A stretch of 50,827 nucleotides of DNA from contig NZ_NOLJ01000006.1 in the NCBI RefSeq assembly GCF_002246015.1, positions 545,458-596,284 on the forward strand. Reading direction: 5' to 3'. Position 1 is the stretch's first letter. Every line of letters starts with the position of its first letter. Positions 24,467 to 33,204 of the stretch are shown here, piece by piece. The notes under the pieces were generated by a model. It was given only the letters and a program-made list of their open reading frames with translations, did no database searches and was not told where the DNA came from. This stretch comes from Nostoc sp. 'Peltigera membranacea cyanobiont' 210A (GTDB taxonomy: Bacteria; Cyanobacteriota; Cyanobacteriia; Cyanobacteriales; Nostocaceae). The position numbers and the translations under genes are program-made.

Positions 24467-25505
24467 GTGGTAATACCTCCTCAGGGAATACAAATTGTTC
24501 GTGGGGTTGATCTTGAGGAGCCATCCAAGCGCGGATACCCTCGTTCAGCAAAATGTTTTTGGTATAGAAGGTTTCAAACTCCGGGTCTTCCGCCGCCCGC
24601 AATTCTTGGGAAACGAAATCATAAGCCCGCAGGTTGAGCGCTAAACCGACGATGCCGACGGCGCTCATCCACAAACCTGTGACTGGCACGAACAACATAA
24701 AGAAGTGCAACCAGCGCTTGTTAGAGAAAGCAATCCCGAAAATCTGTGACCAGAAACGGTTTGCTGTCACCATTGAGTAGGTTTCTTCCGACTGGGTGGG
24801 ATTGAAGGCGCGGAAGGTGTTAGCACCATCACCGTCTTCAAACAAGGTGTTTTCGACTGTGGCACCATGAATGGCGCACAATAAAGCACCACCCAATACA
24901 CCCGCAACACCCATCATGTGGAAGGGGTTGAGTGTCCAGTTGTGGAACCCTTGCAGGAATAGTAGGAATCGGAAAATTGCCGCCACCCCAAAGCTGGGTG
25001 CAAAGAACCAGCTTGATTGTCCCAAGGGGTACATCAGGAATACGCTGACGAATACTGCAATGGGAGCAGAGAAGGCGAGGGCGTTGTAAGGACGTATCCC
25101 TACTAGACGCGCAATTTCAAATTGCCGCAACATGAAGCCAATTAAACCGAAGGCTCCGTGTAGGGCAACGAATGGCCACAAGCCACCCAGTTGGAACCAA
25201 CGGGTGAGGTCGCCTTGAGCTTCTGGGCCCCATAACAGCAATAGGGAATGTCCCATGCTGTCGGCGGGGGTGGATACAGCCACTGTTAGGAAGTTAGCAC
25301 CTTCTAAGTAGGAGGAGGCTAATCCGTGGGTGTACCAAGATGTGACGAAGGTGGTGCCGGTCAGCCAACCGCCTAGTGCTAGGAAGGCGCAGGGGAATAA
25401 TAGTATCCCTGACCAACCTACGAATACGAAGCGATCGCGCTTGAGCCAGTCGTCGAGAACGTCAAACCACCCTCTACTGGGGGCGCGTCCAACTGCGATG
25501 GTCAT
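24450..25505 (-). CDS. psbD: Photosystem II reaction centre D2 protein
   Basis: A 351-residue reaction-centre protein with five membrane spans. It binds the P680 chlorophylls, the pheophytin and plastoquinone QA with D1. Typical segments: 'MTIAVGRAPSRGWFDVLDDWLKRDRFVFVGWSG', 'YPLGQSSWFFAPSFGVAAIFRFLLFLQGFHNWTLNPFHMMGVAGVLG' with the P680 and iron-ligand His residues, and 'RAFNPTQSEETYSMVTANRFWSQIFGIAFSNKRWLHFFML'. The C-terminus is '...EEVLPRGNAL'. A GAGGA ribosome site lies about ten bases before the ATG. Its 920-base upstream region to ycf4 is long and partly structured. It overlaps psbC by 17 bases. Confidence 0.98.
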   Translation of the reverse strand: MTIAVGRAPSRGWFDVLDDWLKRDRFVFVGWSGILLFPCAFLALGGWLTGTTFVTSWYTHGLASSYLEGANFLTVAVSTPADSMGHSLLLLWGPEAQGDLTRWFQLGGLWPFVALHGAFGLIGFMLRQFEIARLVGIRPYNALAFSAPIAVFVSVFLMYPLGQSSWFFAPSFGVAAIFRFLLFLQGFHNWTLNPFHMMGVAGVLGGALLCAIHGATVENTLFEDGDGANTFRAFNPTQSEETYSMVTANRFWSQIFGIAFSNKRWLHFFMLFVPVTGLWMSAVGIVGLALNLRAYDFVSQELRAAEDPEFETFYTKNILLNEGIRAWMAPQDQPHEQFVFPEEVLPRGNAL

Positions 25506-26425
25506 CGGACTAAAATCCTCTTTTTTTACTAAAATTGCAACGTTTCTAAGGCATTACGGAAAGCCAATGTAACCGACTGCCATGAGGAATTAACGTTTTT
25601 TTTGACAATCTCAACTGCTTTTAAGTAACTGAGATTCTGAGAGCTTACTGACTAGTTAAGTCATTATTTCTCAGGGTTATGACATTACACGTACCATCGG
25701 CTAGTAATCTAGCTTGTGGTAACTTAATGATTCTTAACTTATCACACTACTCAGGGTTTTTGCCTGATACACAGAAGCAAATTAGGCCTGAAACACGAAC
25801 CTTATAAATAATATGAATATCAGAAATTTTACAATTTGACACAACTTTTCTCAGAAATCTGAAAAAATTTAATGTAGATAGACGTAGGTAGGTAACTCAT
25901 TTCAAGAGGCCAAAAAGAGTCAGGCAGAGGGTAGCAGGGAATAAGGGGGTCAGAAGGCTAGGGAGAAAGAATTTTTATCAGCCATTGAGTGAAAAAATAG
26001 TACAACATTCCCTAAAAAATTATATCGGTAGCAGGAACATGGAAGGGCGCAGTTGAGTTTTTGTCAACGATGTTTGGTAAAATGCGGATAGTCACTTCGC
26101 CGCCACGGTCGTTGATACACCTCTGGAAAACCTATGTGAAACGTTAGACAAGCAGAAAAGAAGTTGGCATATCTTGACTAAATACAAATAGCCTAAGTGG
26201 TTTGTCCCGTAGTACAAGTAAGCCAGCATTATCCGGGACAGTAAAATTTGTAGGGTGCAAAGTGAAAAATTTATAGTCTGCGGCAGGGTTCCCGTGGACT
26301 TCAAACATAGCTCTCCGTGCCTCCTAAGCAATAGCCGGATTGGCACAGGAACCCACCACTCTATGCAAAAGCATTCAGTGTGCTTTGTATGTGACAGCGA
26401 GTATCTCATGGGCAATGGTAGTTCA
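25506..26425. other. Intergenic region between psbD and ycf4, with predicted RNA hairpins
   Basis: No credible gene. It carries the divergent promoters of psbD and ycf4, which I could not pin down. On the ycf4 side two hairpins can form in the RNA: TGTCCCG (26203-26209) with CGGGACA (26234-26240), and GGGTTCC (26286-26292) with GGAACCC (26348-26354), the latter extended by GTG/CAC pairs. GC content here is higher than in the rest of the gap. This may be a leader or small RNA before ycf4. Confidence 0.4.
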
Positions 26426-26995
26426 ATGACGACATCAACAACGATTAACAAAGGCGATCGCCTCCTGCACCAAAATGTTCTCGGTTCTCGTCGGTTCAGT
26501 AACTACTGGTGGGCAACTATCGTTACCTTGGGAGCAAGCGGCTTTTTATTGTCTGGAATATCCAGTTATTTAAAAGTTAATTTACTCATAGTTTCCGATC
26601 CCACTCAACTGGTATTCGTCCCCCAAGGATTAGTGATGGGTTTATATGGTGCTGCTGGCTTGCTATTAGCCACATACCTATGGCTAGTGATTGTATTGGA
26701 TGTTGGAGGCGGTTACAACGAATTTAATCAGGAAACTGGCGCAATCAAAATCTTCCGCTGGGGGTTTCCTGGTAAAAACCGCCGAATTCAGATTGATAGC
26801 CGCATAGAAGATGTCCAATCTGTACTAATAGACGTAAAAGAAGGTCTTAACCCCCGTCGCGCCCTCTATCTACGCATTCAGGGACGGCGAGATATACCCT
26901 TAACACGGGTTGGACAACCGTTATCTTTAACAGAGTTGGAAACAGAAGGCGCAAAGTTAGCCCGCTTTTTGGGAGTGTCGCTAGAAGGATTGTAA
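26426..26995 (+). CDS. ycf4: Photosystem I assembly protein Ycf4
   Basis: A 189-residue thylakoid membrane protein needed for efficient assembly of photosystem I. Two membrane spans are visible after 'LGSRRFSNYWWATIVTLGASGFLLSGISSY' (about 25-45 and 65-90), with 'PQGLVMGLYGAAGLLLATYLWLVI'. The conserved C-terminal part contains 'GGGYNEFNQETGAIKIFRWGFPGKNRRI' and 'RRALYLRIQGRRDIPLTRVGQPLSLTELE'. Start ATG 26426 ('MTTSTTINKGD') matches the start I know for Nostoc homologs; an in-frame ATG lies six codons upstream. Divergent from psbD. Confidence 0.93.
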   Translation: MTTSTTINKGDRLLHQNVLGSRRFSNYWWATIVTLGASGFLLSGISSYLKVNLLIVSDPTQLVFVPQGLVMGLYGAAGLLLATYLWLVIVLDVGGGYNEFNQETGAIKIFRWGFPGKNRRIQIDSRIEDVQSVLIDVKEGLNPRRALYLRIQGRRDIPLTRVGQPLSLTELETEGAKLARFLGVSLEGL

Positions 26996-27155
26996 AGGAC
27001 TGGGTACTGGGTACTGGGTACTGGGGACTAGGTACTGGTAAAAACTTATTTGCCTGATATTTGCCCAATTCCTACATCCCTAATCCCCAGTCCCTAATCC
27101 CCATTACCCCTTATCCCCAGAGGGGGCCCCACCATCCCCAATCCCCAATACCCCT
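26996..27155. repeat. Heptamer tandem repeats (GGGTACT / CCCCAAT types)
   Basis: An array of GGGTACT/GGGACTA units (27001-27040) is followed after a short gap by TCCCTAATCCCCAGT-type units on the opposite strand (27073-27155). The two halves can base-pair. This is the same repeat class that appears within the SNF2 gene. Confidence 0.75.
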
Positions 27156-27194
27156 CAAAACGATAAGATACTCTGGTTAAATCGGTAACAGGCA

Positions 27195-27995
27195 ATGCGG
27201 TTAAAAATTTCACAATTTTTGCTTTCTCTTGTGATTATCAGTGCCTTGATGTTGGGAGGATGTTCAACACAGCAAGTCGCTTCTAATACGTCTTCTCCAA
27301 ACTCGACTACTACCTCGGCCACAAGCGAGGCAAGCACCAAGGCAAGTACTGAAGCAACTTCTGTATCTCAAACTATTAGTGAGAGTATTCCTGGAATAAC
27401 AGATTTACCAAGACTAGAAGGCAAGGCTACTGTGGTAATCACGGTTAAAGGTTCGCCGATTACTATTGAAGTAGACGGCACTGATGCCCCCATTACAGCT
27501 GGCAACTTCGTAGATTTAGTGCAAAAGGGTGTTTATGATGGTTTAGCTTTCCATCGAGTTGTACGCGAACCCCAACCGTTTGTAGTTCAAGGGGGCGATC
27601 CCAAAAGCAAAGACCCGAAAGTTCCAGCAGATCAACTAGGAACTGGTAGCTATATTGACCCAAAAACGGGAAATGCTCGCTATATACCTTTAGAAGTTAA
27701 GGCGAAAGGTTCAGATACTCCGACTTACAATAAACCATTTGATGCTACTGCTCAAGCTGTCGTATTGCCCCATAAACAAGGTGCAGTGGCGATGGCGCGA
27801 TCGCAATCACCAGATTCAGCTTCTGCCCAGTTTTACTTTGCTTTAGCGGATCTAGCATTTTTGGATGGTAATTACGCCGTGTTTGGCAATGTCACTCAAG
27901 GCTTTGATGTAGTCAACAAAATTCAGCAAGGCGATCGCATTGATTCCGCTAAAGTCACTCAAGGTGCTGAAAACCTGAAAGCACCTGGACAGTAG
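27195..27995 (+). CDS. Lipoprotein cyclophilin-type peptidyl-prolyl isomerase
   Basis: A 266-residue protein. Residues 1-23 are a lipoprotein signal with lipobox L-G-G-C (Cys23), followed by a Ser/Thr-rich linker to about 60. The cyclophilin domain (about 75-262) has 'VDLVQKGVYDGLAFHRVVREPQPFVVQGGDP' with the catalytic Arg in 'FHRV', then 'GAVAMARSQSPDSASAQFYFALADLAFLDGNYAVFGNVTQGFDVVNKIQQGDRI'. It would assist folding of exported proteins at the outer face of the inner membrane or in the thylakoid lumen. Several inserts relative to the short cyclophilins (such as 'PKSKDPKVPADQLGTGSY') are usual in cyanobacterial members. It is followed at a distance by the ketosynthase gene. Confidence 0.9.
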   Translation: MRLKISQFLLSLVIISALMLGGCSTQQVASNTSSPNSTTTSATSEASTKASTEATSVSQTISESIPGITDLPRLEGKATVVITVKGSPITIEVDGTDAPITAGNFVDLVQKGVYDGLAFHRVVREPQPFVVQGGDPKSKDPKVPADQLGTGSYIDPKTGNARYIPLEVKAKGSDTPTYNKPFDATAQAVVLPHKQGAVAMARSQSPDSASAQFYFALADLAFLDGNYAVFGNVTQGFDVVNKIQQGDRIDSAKVTQGAENLKAPGQ

Positions 27996-28001
27996 GAGAA
28001 A

Positions 28002-28034
28002 TCAATTCAAAATTCAAAATTCAAAATTCAAAAT
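28002..28034. repeat. Tandem AAAATTC heptamer array
   Basis: TTCAAAA is repeated about four times between the cyclophilin and ketosynthase genes. Same general class of heptamer repeats as elsewhere in the window. Confidence 0.75.
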
Positions 28035-28085
28035 GAAGAATTGAATGTTTGAATAGCGGAAGATTCTTTACTCCTAAAATTCAGA

Positions 28086-29225
28086 TTGGTTAAGGTTTGT
28101 GTCACTGGTATTGGTCTAGTTTCCGCTTTGGGTGGAAGCTTAGAGGATAGCTGGCGAAATTTAATCGCAGGTAAATCTGGAATTCGGTTACATCAACCAT
28201 TTCCAGAACTTACACAACTTCCTCTAGGTTTGATTGCTCAACAACCATCTGAGTTGACAATGTTAACTCAGATGGTTGTTGCTTCTGCTTTGCAAAATGC
28301 TGGGTTGGTTGCACCTTTAGCTGATTGTGCTGTAGTCATTGGATCGAGTCGCTCTTATCAAGCGTCTTGGGAAATGCTGGCAAGGCAAATTTATAGGGGG
28401 AATTTCCCCGTATCCTCTTTGGGAAATTGGCTAGATACATTACCTCAGATGAATGCGATCGCAGCCGCAAGGCAAATCGGTGCATCGGGGATAGTTTTGG
28501 CACCGATGGCAGCTTGTGCAACTGGAATTTGGTCGATTGCCCAAGCAGCTTTACTTATACAAACTGGGCAATGTCAACAAGCGATCGCAGGTGCAGTGGA
28601 AGCACCGATTACACCCTTAACTTTAGCTGGGTTTCAGCAGATGGGTGCTTTAGCGAAAACTGGGGCTTATCCCTTTGATTTGCATCGGGAAGGCTTAGTG
28701 TTGGGTGAAGGCGCGGCTGTGTTTGTCTTAGAATCAGTAGAGTTGGCCAAGCAGCGTCAAGCAAAAGTGTATGGTGAAATTCTCGGTTTTGGCTTAACTA
28801 ACGACGCATATCATAGTAATTCGCCAGAACCTGAAGGGAAAAGTGCGATCGCTGCCATCAAACAATGTCTAGAACGTAGTTGTCTATCACCAAGCGATAT
28901 CGATTACATTCATGCTCATGGCACAGCTACCCAGCTAAATGACCAGATGGAGAGCATCGTAATCCAGCGTATGTTTCCCCAAGGCGTGGCAGTTAGTTCC
29001 ACCAAGGGAAGCACAGGTCATACATTAGGAGCATCTGGAGCTTTAGGTGTAGCTTTTTGTCTCATGGCGCTAAAGCATCAAATATTACCACCTTGTGTAG
29101 GTTTGAAACAGCCAGAGTTTGATTTGGATTTAGTTACGGCAGCACGTCTCAGTAGAATTCGCCAGGTATTATGTTTAAGTTTTGGCTTTGGTGGGCAGAA
29201 TGCTGCGATCGCTTTAGCAAGGTAA
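28086..29225 (+). CDS. Beta-ketoacyl-ACP synthase (KAS II-like)
   Basis: A 379-residue condensing enzyme. The thiolase-fold catalytic triad is visible: Cys144 in 'PMAACATGIWS', His278 in 'IHAHGTATQLND', His312 in 'SSTKGSTGHTLGASG'. The C-terminus 'LSFGFGGQNAAIAL' is also typical. It elongates acyl-ACP by decarboxylative condensation. It is shorter than FabF (about 410), and residues after Cys and before the first His are a little divergent, so it may serve a secondary lipid pathway and not be the main FabF. Start is TTG 28086: no in-frame ATG lies between it and the upstream in-frame stop, and the protein starts at the normal place ('VCVTGIGLVSALG'). Confidence 0.88.
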   Translation: MVKVCVTGIGLVSALGGSLEDSWRNLIAGKSGIRLHQPFPELTQLPLGLIAQQPSELTMLTQMVVASALQNAGLVAPLADCAVVIGSSRSYQASWEMLARQIYRGNFPVSSLGNWLDTLPQMNAIAAARQIGASGIVLAPMAACATGIWSIAQAALLIQTGQCQQAIAGAVEAPITPLTLAGFQQMGALAKTGAYPFDLHREGLVLGEGAAVFVLESVELAKQRQAKVYGEILGFGLTNDAYHSNSPEPEGKSAIAAIKQCLERSCLSPSDIDYIHAHGTATQLNDQMESIVIQRMFPQGVAVSSTKGSTGHTLGASGALGVAFCLMALKHQILPPCVGLKQPEFDLDLVTAARLSRIRQVLCLSFGFGGQNAAIALAR

Positions 29226-29353
29226 AAACTTGTGGGTTTAACTATCTGACCAACATAATATATTAATTTTTATTAAGGCACACACAGCCGCGCGTCTTTA
29301 GGAAAGGTGATTTTTAAATAATTTTCACATATCAGAATACAAAATATAAAACT

Positions 29354-29367
29354 GTAACAAAAACTAC
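29354..29367 (+). promoter_or_regulatory. Candidate NtcA site before gdhA-type gene
   Basis: GTAACAAAAACTAC matches GTA-N8-TAC, the consensus for the cyanobacterial nitrogen regulator NtcA. It lies 88 bases before ATG 29455 of an amino-acid dehydrogenase gene. A TAN3T-type -10 (TAAGCT, 29397-29402) is 29 bases downstream, more than the usual 22-23, so the promoter architecture is not ideal. Confidence 0.4.
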
Positions 29368-29454
29368 AAAAAACTTGTTTTTCTAAAAAAAAAGGATAAG
29401 CTTAGGTACAGATGAGATCCGGTTCGCAAAGATACCGTGATTAGGAGAAAATTT

Positions 29455-30744
29455 ATGATTTCAAAATCCTCGTTGCTGTCAGAACCTGCTTCTCCAGCGC
29501 ATATATGCCCCTTTGATCAAGCCTGTAGTTACTTAGAAGCGGCAGCTAAAGAATTAAATTTAAATCAGGGTTTGCTAGAAATTCTCAGCCACCCGCGTAA
29601 GGTTGTTACGGTTTCCATTCCCGTGAAGCTAGATGATGGGGAAATACAAGTTCTCGCTGGACACCGGGTGCAGCACTCTGATGTCTTAGGGCCATACAAG
29701 GGTGGAATTCGTTTCCATCCGGCTGTGACATTGCGCGAAGTATCCGCTCTAGCAATGCTGATGACCTGGAAATGTGCCTTATTAGGTATTCCTTACGGTG
29801 GTGGGAAGGGTGGCATTGCTATAGATCCCAAACGTTACAGTGTTGGCGAATTAGAGCGAATCAGCCGCCGTTATATCAGCGAGTTGATTAAAGATATTGG
29901 GCCTTCCGTAGATATTCCTGCGCCAGATATGGGTACTTCTGCCCGTGAGATGGCTTGGATGATGGACACTTACTCTGTAAATGTTGGTCATGCTGTACCA
30001 GGAGTTGTAACTGGGAAACCCCTTTCGATTGGTGGTTCTCTGGGAAGAGAAATGGCAACCGGACGTGGCACGATGATTATTGTCCGTGAGGCGTTAGCAG
30101 ATCGAGGTAAATCCTTGGTAGGAGTGCGAGTAGCTATTCAGGGTTTCGGTAATGTTGGCTGTGCCGCAGCGGAATTACTATATGAAGCAGGCGCGAAAAT
30201 TATCGCTGTTTCAACTGGTGCTGGGGGAATATTCTCTGAAGTTGGTCTTGATATTCCAGCGTTAAAAGTCTACGCCGCTGAAAATCGTAAGAGTATTGCG
30301 GGTTTCCCACAATCTGTACCAATTAGCAATGCAGATTTATTAACTCTACCCTGCGATGTCTTAATACCAGCGGCTTTGGAGAACCAAATTACTGAAGAAA
30401 ATGTGAATCAGGTACAGGCGCAGATTGTTGCAGAAGCAGCTAACGGCCCGGTTACTCTTGAGGCTAACTTGGCCTTAGAGGCGCGGGGTGTGACAGTGCT
30501 ACCCGATATTTTGGCGAATGCTGGCGGTGTAGTAGTCAGTTATTTAGAGTGGGTGCAAGGTCTTTCTTACGTATTTTGGGATGAGGAGCGCGTCAACCGC
30601 GAAATGGAACATTTGATGGTACAAGCGTATCGCAAGGTGATTCACCAGTCGGAGGTGCGCCAAATTTCTTTAAGGTTAGCAGCTTACACACTGGGGGTAG
30701 GTAGAGTGGCTCAAGCCTTGACTGACAGAGGTCTTTATCCTTAG
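29455..30744 (+). CDS. gdhA: Glu/Leu/Phe/Val-type dehydrogenase, probably glutamate dehydrogenase
   Basis: A 429-residue enzyme that interconverts glutamate and 2-oxoglutarate plus ammonia. Signatures: 'HRVQHSDVLGPYKGGIRFHP', 'GIPYGGGKGGIAIDP' with the catalytic Lys (about residue 118), 'PAPDMGTSAREMAWMMDTYS' with the catalytic Asp, and NAD(P) motif 'VAIQGFGNVGCAAAELLYEAGAKI'. The ATG at 29455 has AGGAGA eight bases upstream; an in-frame GTG at 29437 lacks one. Length is that of the 50-kDa hexameric class. Cofactor specificity cannot be fixed by eye. A putative NtcA site lies upstream and an intrinsic terminator downstream, so it is probably monocistronic. Confidence 0.93.
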   Translation: MISKSSLLSEPASPAHICPFDQACSYLEAAAKELNLNQGLLEILSHPRKVVTVSIPVKLDDGEIQVLAGHRVQHSDVLGPYKGGIRFHPAVTLREVSALAMLMTWKCALLGIPYGGGKGGIAIDPKRYSVGELERISRRYISELIKDIGPSVDIPAPDMGTSAREMAWMMDTYSVNVGHAVPGVVTGKPLSIGGSLGREMATGRGTMIIVREALADRGKSLVGVRVAIQGFGNVGCAAAELLYEAGAKIIAVSTGAGGIFSEVGLDIPALKVYAAENRKSIAGFPQSVPISNADLLTLPCDVLIPAALENQITEENVNQVQAQIVAEAANGPVTLEANLALEARGVTVLPDILANAGGVVVSYLEWVQGLSYVFWDEERVNREMEHLMVQAYRKVIHQSEVRQISLRLAAYTLGVGRVAQALTDRGLYP

Positions 30745-30762
30745 TTTGTTTTGTTGTTCATC

Positions 30763-30828
30763 AGGCAGAATAGATCGTAGTCGGCAGTAATTTTACTTGA
30801 ACCGCCAGCGATCTATCTGCCTTTTTTT
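30763..30828 (+). terminator. Intrinsic terminator of the dehydrogenase gene
   Basis: AGGCAGAATAGATCG pairs, with one bulged A, with CGATCTATCTGCCT, followed by a run of T (CTTTTTTTA). The loop is about 38 nt and contains a smaller GGC/GCC pairing. It starts about 18 bases after the stop codon. The rest of the gap to 31098 shows nothing recognisable. Confidence 0.8.
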
Positions 30829-31098
30829 ATTGAGCGATCGCTATAACATGACTAGTACACGATGGATGTTGAGTATGTACCATTAGTAGCCCAAGGCTAT
30901 AACCCAAACCTGGAACATCAGCTAAAGATTCCCACACAGTAAACTACTAAATTAAATTCCTAAAACCCTTACAAGACAAGTACTTTACTTAAGTTACAAA
31001 TTAGCTCTGAAACCTTTAGTAGTATAGGTCTTGAACACAACTAAGTTCTGCTTGTATTTGATGTTACAACAGAAATCACAATTAGTTACTTAGTATCT

Positions 31099-33198
31099 AT
31101 GACAACTAACCTTCAGGAACAGGGATTATTGCTTCTGCGTCAAGCGCTTGATAACTCCACAGCCGATTTTCGCCCTGGACAGTGGGAAGCTATTGAAGAG
31201 TTACTCAAAGTGCGATCGCGGTTACTCGTTGTTCAACGCACTGGTTGGGGTAAAAGTCTAGTTTATTTTTTAGCAACTCGCTTGCTACGAGATCGAAGTG
31301 CTGGTTTTACTCTTTTAATTTCGCCATTGCTAGCTTTGATGCGAAACCAAATTGCAGCAGCCCAACGCATTGGTGTAAAAGCCGAAACAATTAACTCCAG
31401 TAATACAAATGAATGGCCACTAATAGCAAGACAGTTGCTAGCAGGAGAAGTAGACGTTCTGCTTATTTCTCCCGAAAGATTAGGTAACGAAGATTTTCGA
31501 GAAAAAATTCTTTTACCAGTATCTCAACGCATAGGTTTATTTGTTGTTGACGAAGCTCATTGTATCTCGGATTGGGGACATGATTTTCGTCCTGACTATC
31601 GCCGGATTGTGAGAATTTTACAAGCACTTCCACAAAATATTCCTGTCTTGGCTACAACTGCTACAGCTAATAATCGAGTAGTCAATGATATTATTACTCA
31701 ATTGGGTTCAAATCTGCGTGTTTCCAGAGGAAATTTAACCAGACAAAGTTTGCATTTGCAAAATATTTCTATCCCTAGTCCAGCAGCACGAATGGCATGG
31801 TTAGCTGAACAGATTCCTGGCTTATCTGGAAGTGGTATTATCTACACATTAACTGTTAGAGATGCTGAACGAGTTGCCGATTGGCTAAAAACTCAAGGTG
31901 TTAATGCTAAAGCATATCATAGTGATTTAGATAGTGCAATCCGTGTAGTATTAGAAGATGAGCTTTTGAATAATGAAATTAAAGCATTAGTAGCAACTAC
32001 AGCATTAGGAATGGGTTTTGATAAACCAGATTTAGGCTTTGTAGTTCATTACCAGCGTCCTGGCTCGGTTGTCCACTATTATCAGCAAGTAGGACGAGCA
32101 GGTAGAGCAGTAGAAAAAGCTTATGGAATTCTTCTGAGCGGTGATGAGGATGATGATATCACTAACTACTTTATTAATACAGCCTTCCCTCCAGAGGTAC
32201 ATACTCAACAGATTTTAAATGCACTCAACGAAGCTGTAGACGGTTTTTCTGTTACCCAATTAGAGCAGCAAATGAATCTTTCACGAGGACAAATTGAGAA
32301 AGTTTTAAAACTGCTATCAATGGAATTTCCTGCACCTATAACTAAGCAAGGCTCAAAATGGTATTTGACCCCATTTTCTTATCAAACTGACACTGAAAAA
32401 ATTGAGAAAATTACACAAATTCGTAGCCAAGAGCAAGCTCGAATGTTGGAATATATGCAAAGTAAGCAATGCTTAATGACTTTTTTGGCGACAGAATTAG
32501 ATGATCCAGATCCAAAATCTTGCGGTAAATGTGCTGTGTGCTTGAATAGACCATTGTTAACAGAAACTTACTCAATGGAACTTGTAAATAAAGCAATTCA
32601 ATATTTACGTCGCAGTAACCAAATCATTGAACCTCGCAAAAAATGGCCATCAGAAGCATTGGTAAATTATCGCTTTTCAGGAAATATTAAAAATAATTTA
32701 CAAGCAGAAGTGGGAAGAGCATTATCTCTATGGGGTGATGCAGGTTGGGGAGAATCAGTCAAGCAGGGTAAATATCAAGATAATCATTTTGACGATGCAC
32801 TTGTGCAGGGTGCTTTTGAGATGATTCAACATTGGCAACCACAACCCTTTCCGACTTGGGTAACTTGTGTACCTTCGCTGAATCGTCCAGAACTTGTACC
32901 AAATTTTGCTCAACGACTAGCAGAAAAATTAGGCTTACCCTTCATACCAATTGTGCAGAAAGTTCAGCAAACTGAGTTACAAAAAAAGATGAGCAACAGT
33001 TACCAACAAGCTCATAATTTGGATGGTGCTTTTGCCATTGATTCTTGGAAAGGAATGAGTGGTTCTGTTTTCTTGGTTGATGATATAGTTGATTCCCGTT
33101 GGACTTTTACTGTAATTGCGGCACTTTTGCGACGTGCTAACAGTGGAGTGGTTTTTCCTGTAGCATTGGCACTCAATTCATTAGGTCAAGGGGATTAG
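31099..33198 (+). CDS. RecQ helicase fused to a C-terminal phosphoribosyltransferase domain
   Basis: A 699-residue protein. Residues about 20-350 are the RecQ helicase core: 'FRPGQWEAI' (motif 0), 'VVQRTGWGKSLVYF' (Walker A 46-53), 'VVDEAHCISDWGHDFRPDYRRI' (DEAH 151-154), 'LATTATA', and in the second lobe 'ALGMGFDKPDLGFVVHYQRPGSVVHYYQQVGRAGR'. A zinc site follows ('CGKCAVC' near 475). Residues about 560-699 have no RecQ equivalent. They include 'VTCVPSLNRPELVPNFAQRLAEKLGLPFI' and 'VFLVDDIVDSRWTFTVIAALLRRANSGVVFPVALA', a PRPP-loop of the ComF/type I phosphoribosyltransferase class. HRDC is missing. Six bases downstream starts a DprA-like gene. The pair resembles ShosT (PRTase) plus ShosA (DprA) of an anti-phage toxin-antitoxin system, with a helicase added. 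That reading is inference. Confidence 0.85.
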   Translation: MTTNLQEQGLLLLRQALDNSTADFRPGQWEAIEELLKVRSRLLVVQRTGWGKSLVYFLATRLLRDRSAGFTLLISPLLALMRNQIAAAQRIGVKAETINSSNTNEWPLIARQLLAGEVDVLLISPERLGNEDFREKILLPVSQRIGLFVVDEAHCISDWGHDFRPDYRRIVRILQALPQNIPVLATTATANNRVVNDIITQLGSNLRVSRGNLTRQSLHLQNISIPSPAARMAWLAEQIPGLSGSGIIYTLTVRDAERVADWLKTQGVNAKAYHSDLDSAIRVVLEDELLNNEIKALVATTALGMGFDKPDLGFVVHYQRPGSVVHYYQQVGRAGRAVEKAYGILLSGDEDDDITNYFINTAFPPEVHTQQILNALNEAVDGFSVTQLEQQMNLSRGQIEKVLKLLSMEFPAPITKQGSKWYLTPFSYQTDTEKIEKITQIRSQEQARMLEYMQSKQCLMTFLATELDDPDPKSCGKCAVCLNRPLLTETYSMELVNKAIQYLRRSNQIIEPRKKWPSEALVNYRFSGNIKNNLQAEVGRALSLWGDAGWGESVKQGKYQDNHFDDALVQGAFEMIQHWQPQPFPTWVTCVPSLNRPELVPNFAQRLAEKLGLPFIPIVQKVQQTELQKKMSNSYQQAHNLDGAFAIDSWKGMSGSVFLVDDIVDSRWTFTVIAALLRRANSGVVFPVALALNSLGQGD

Positions 33199-33204
33199 AA
33201 AATC

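Noticed and set aside
26092..26451. 119-codon frame on the minus strand between psbD and ycf4
   Set aside because: It runs over the ycf4 start region, has odd composition and no family resemblance; the hairpins in this DNA argue for non-coding RNA or leader.
29401..29450. Possible glutamine-riboswitch-like leader before the dehydrogenase gene
   Set aside because: I looked for the conserved core of the glnA RNA motif and did not find its paired elements.
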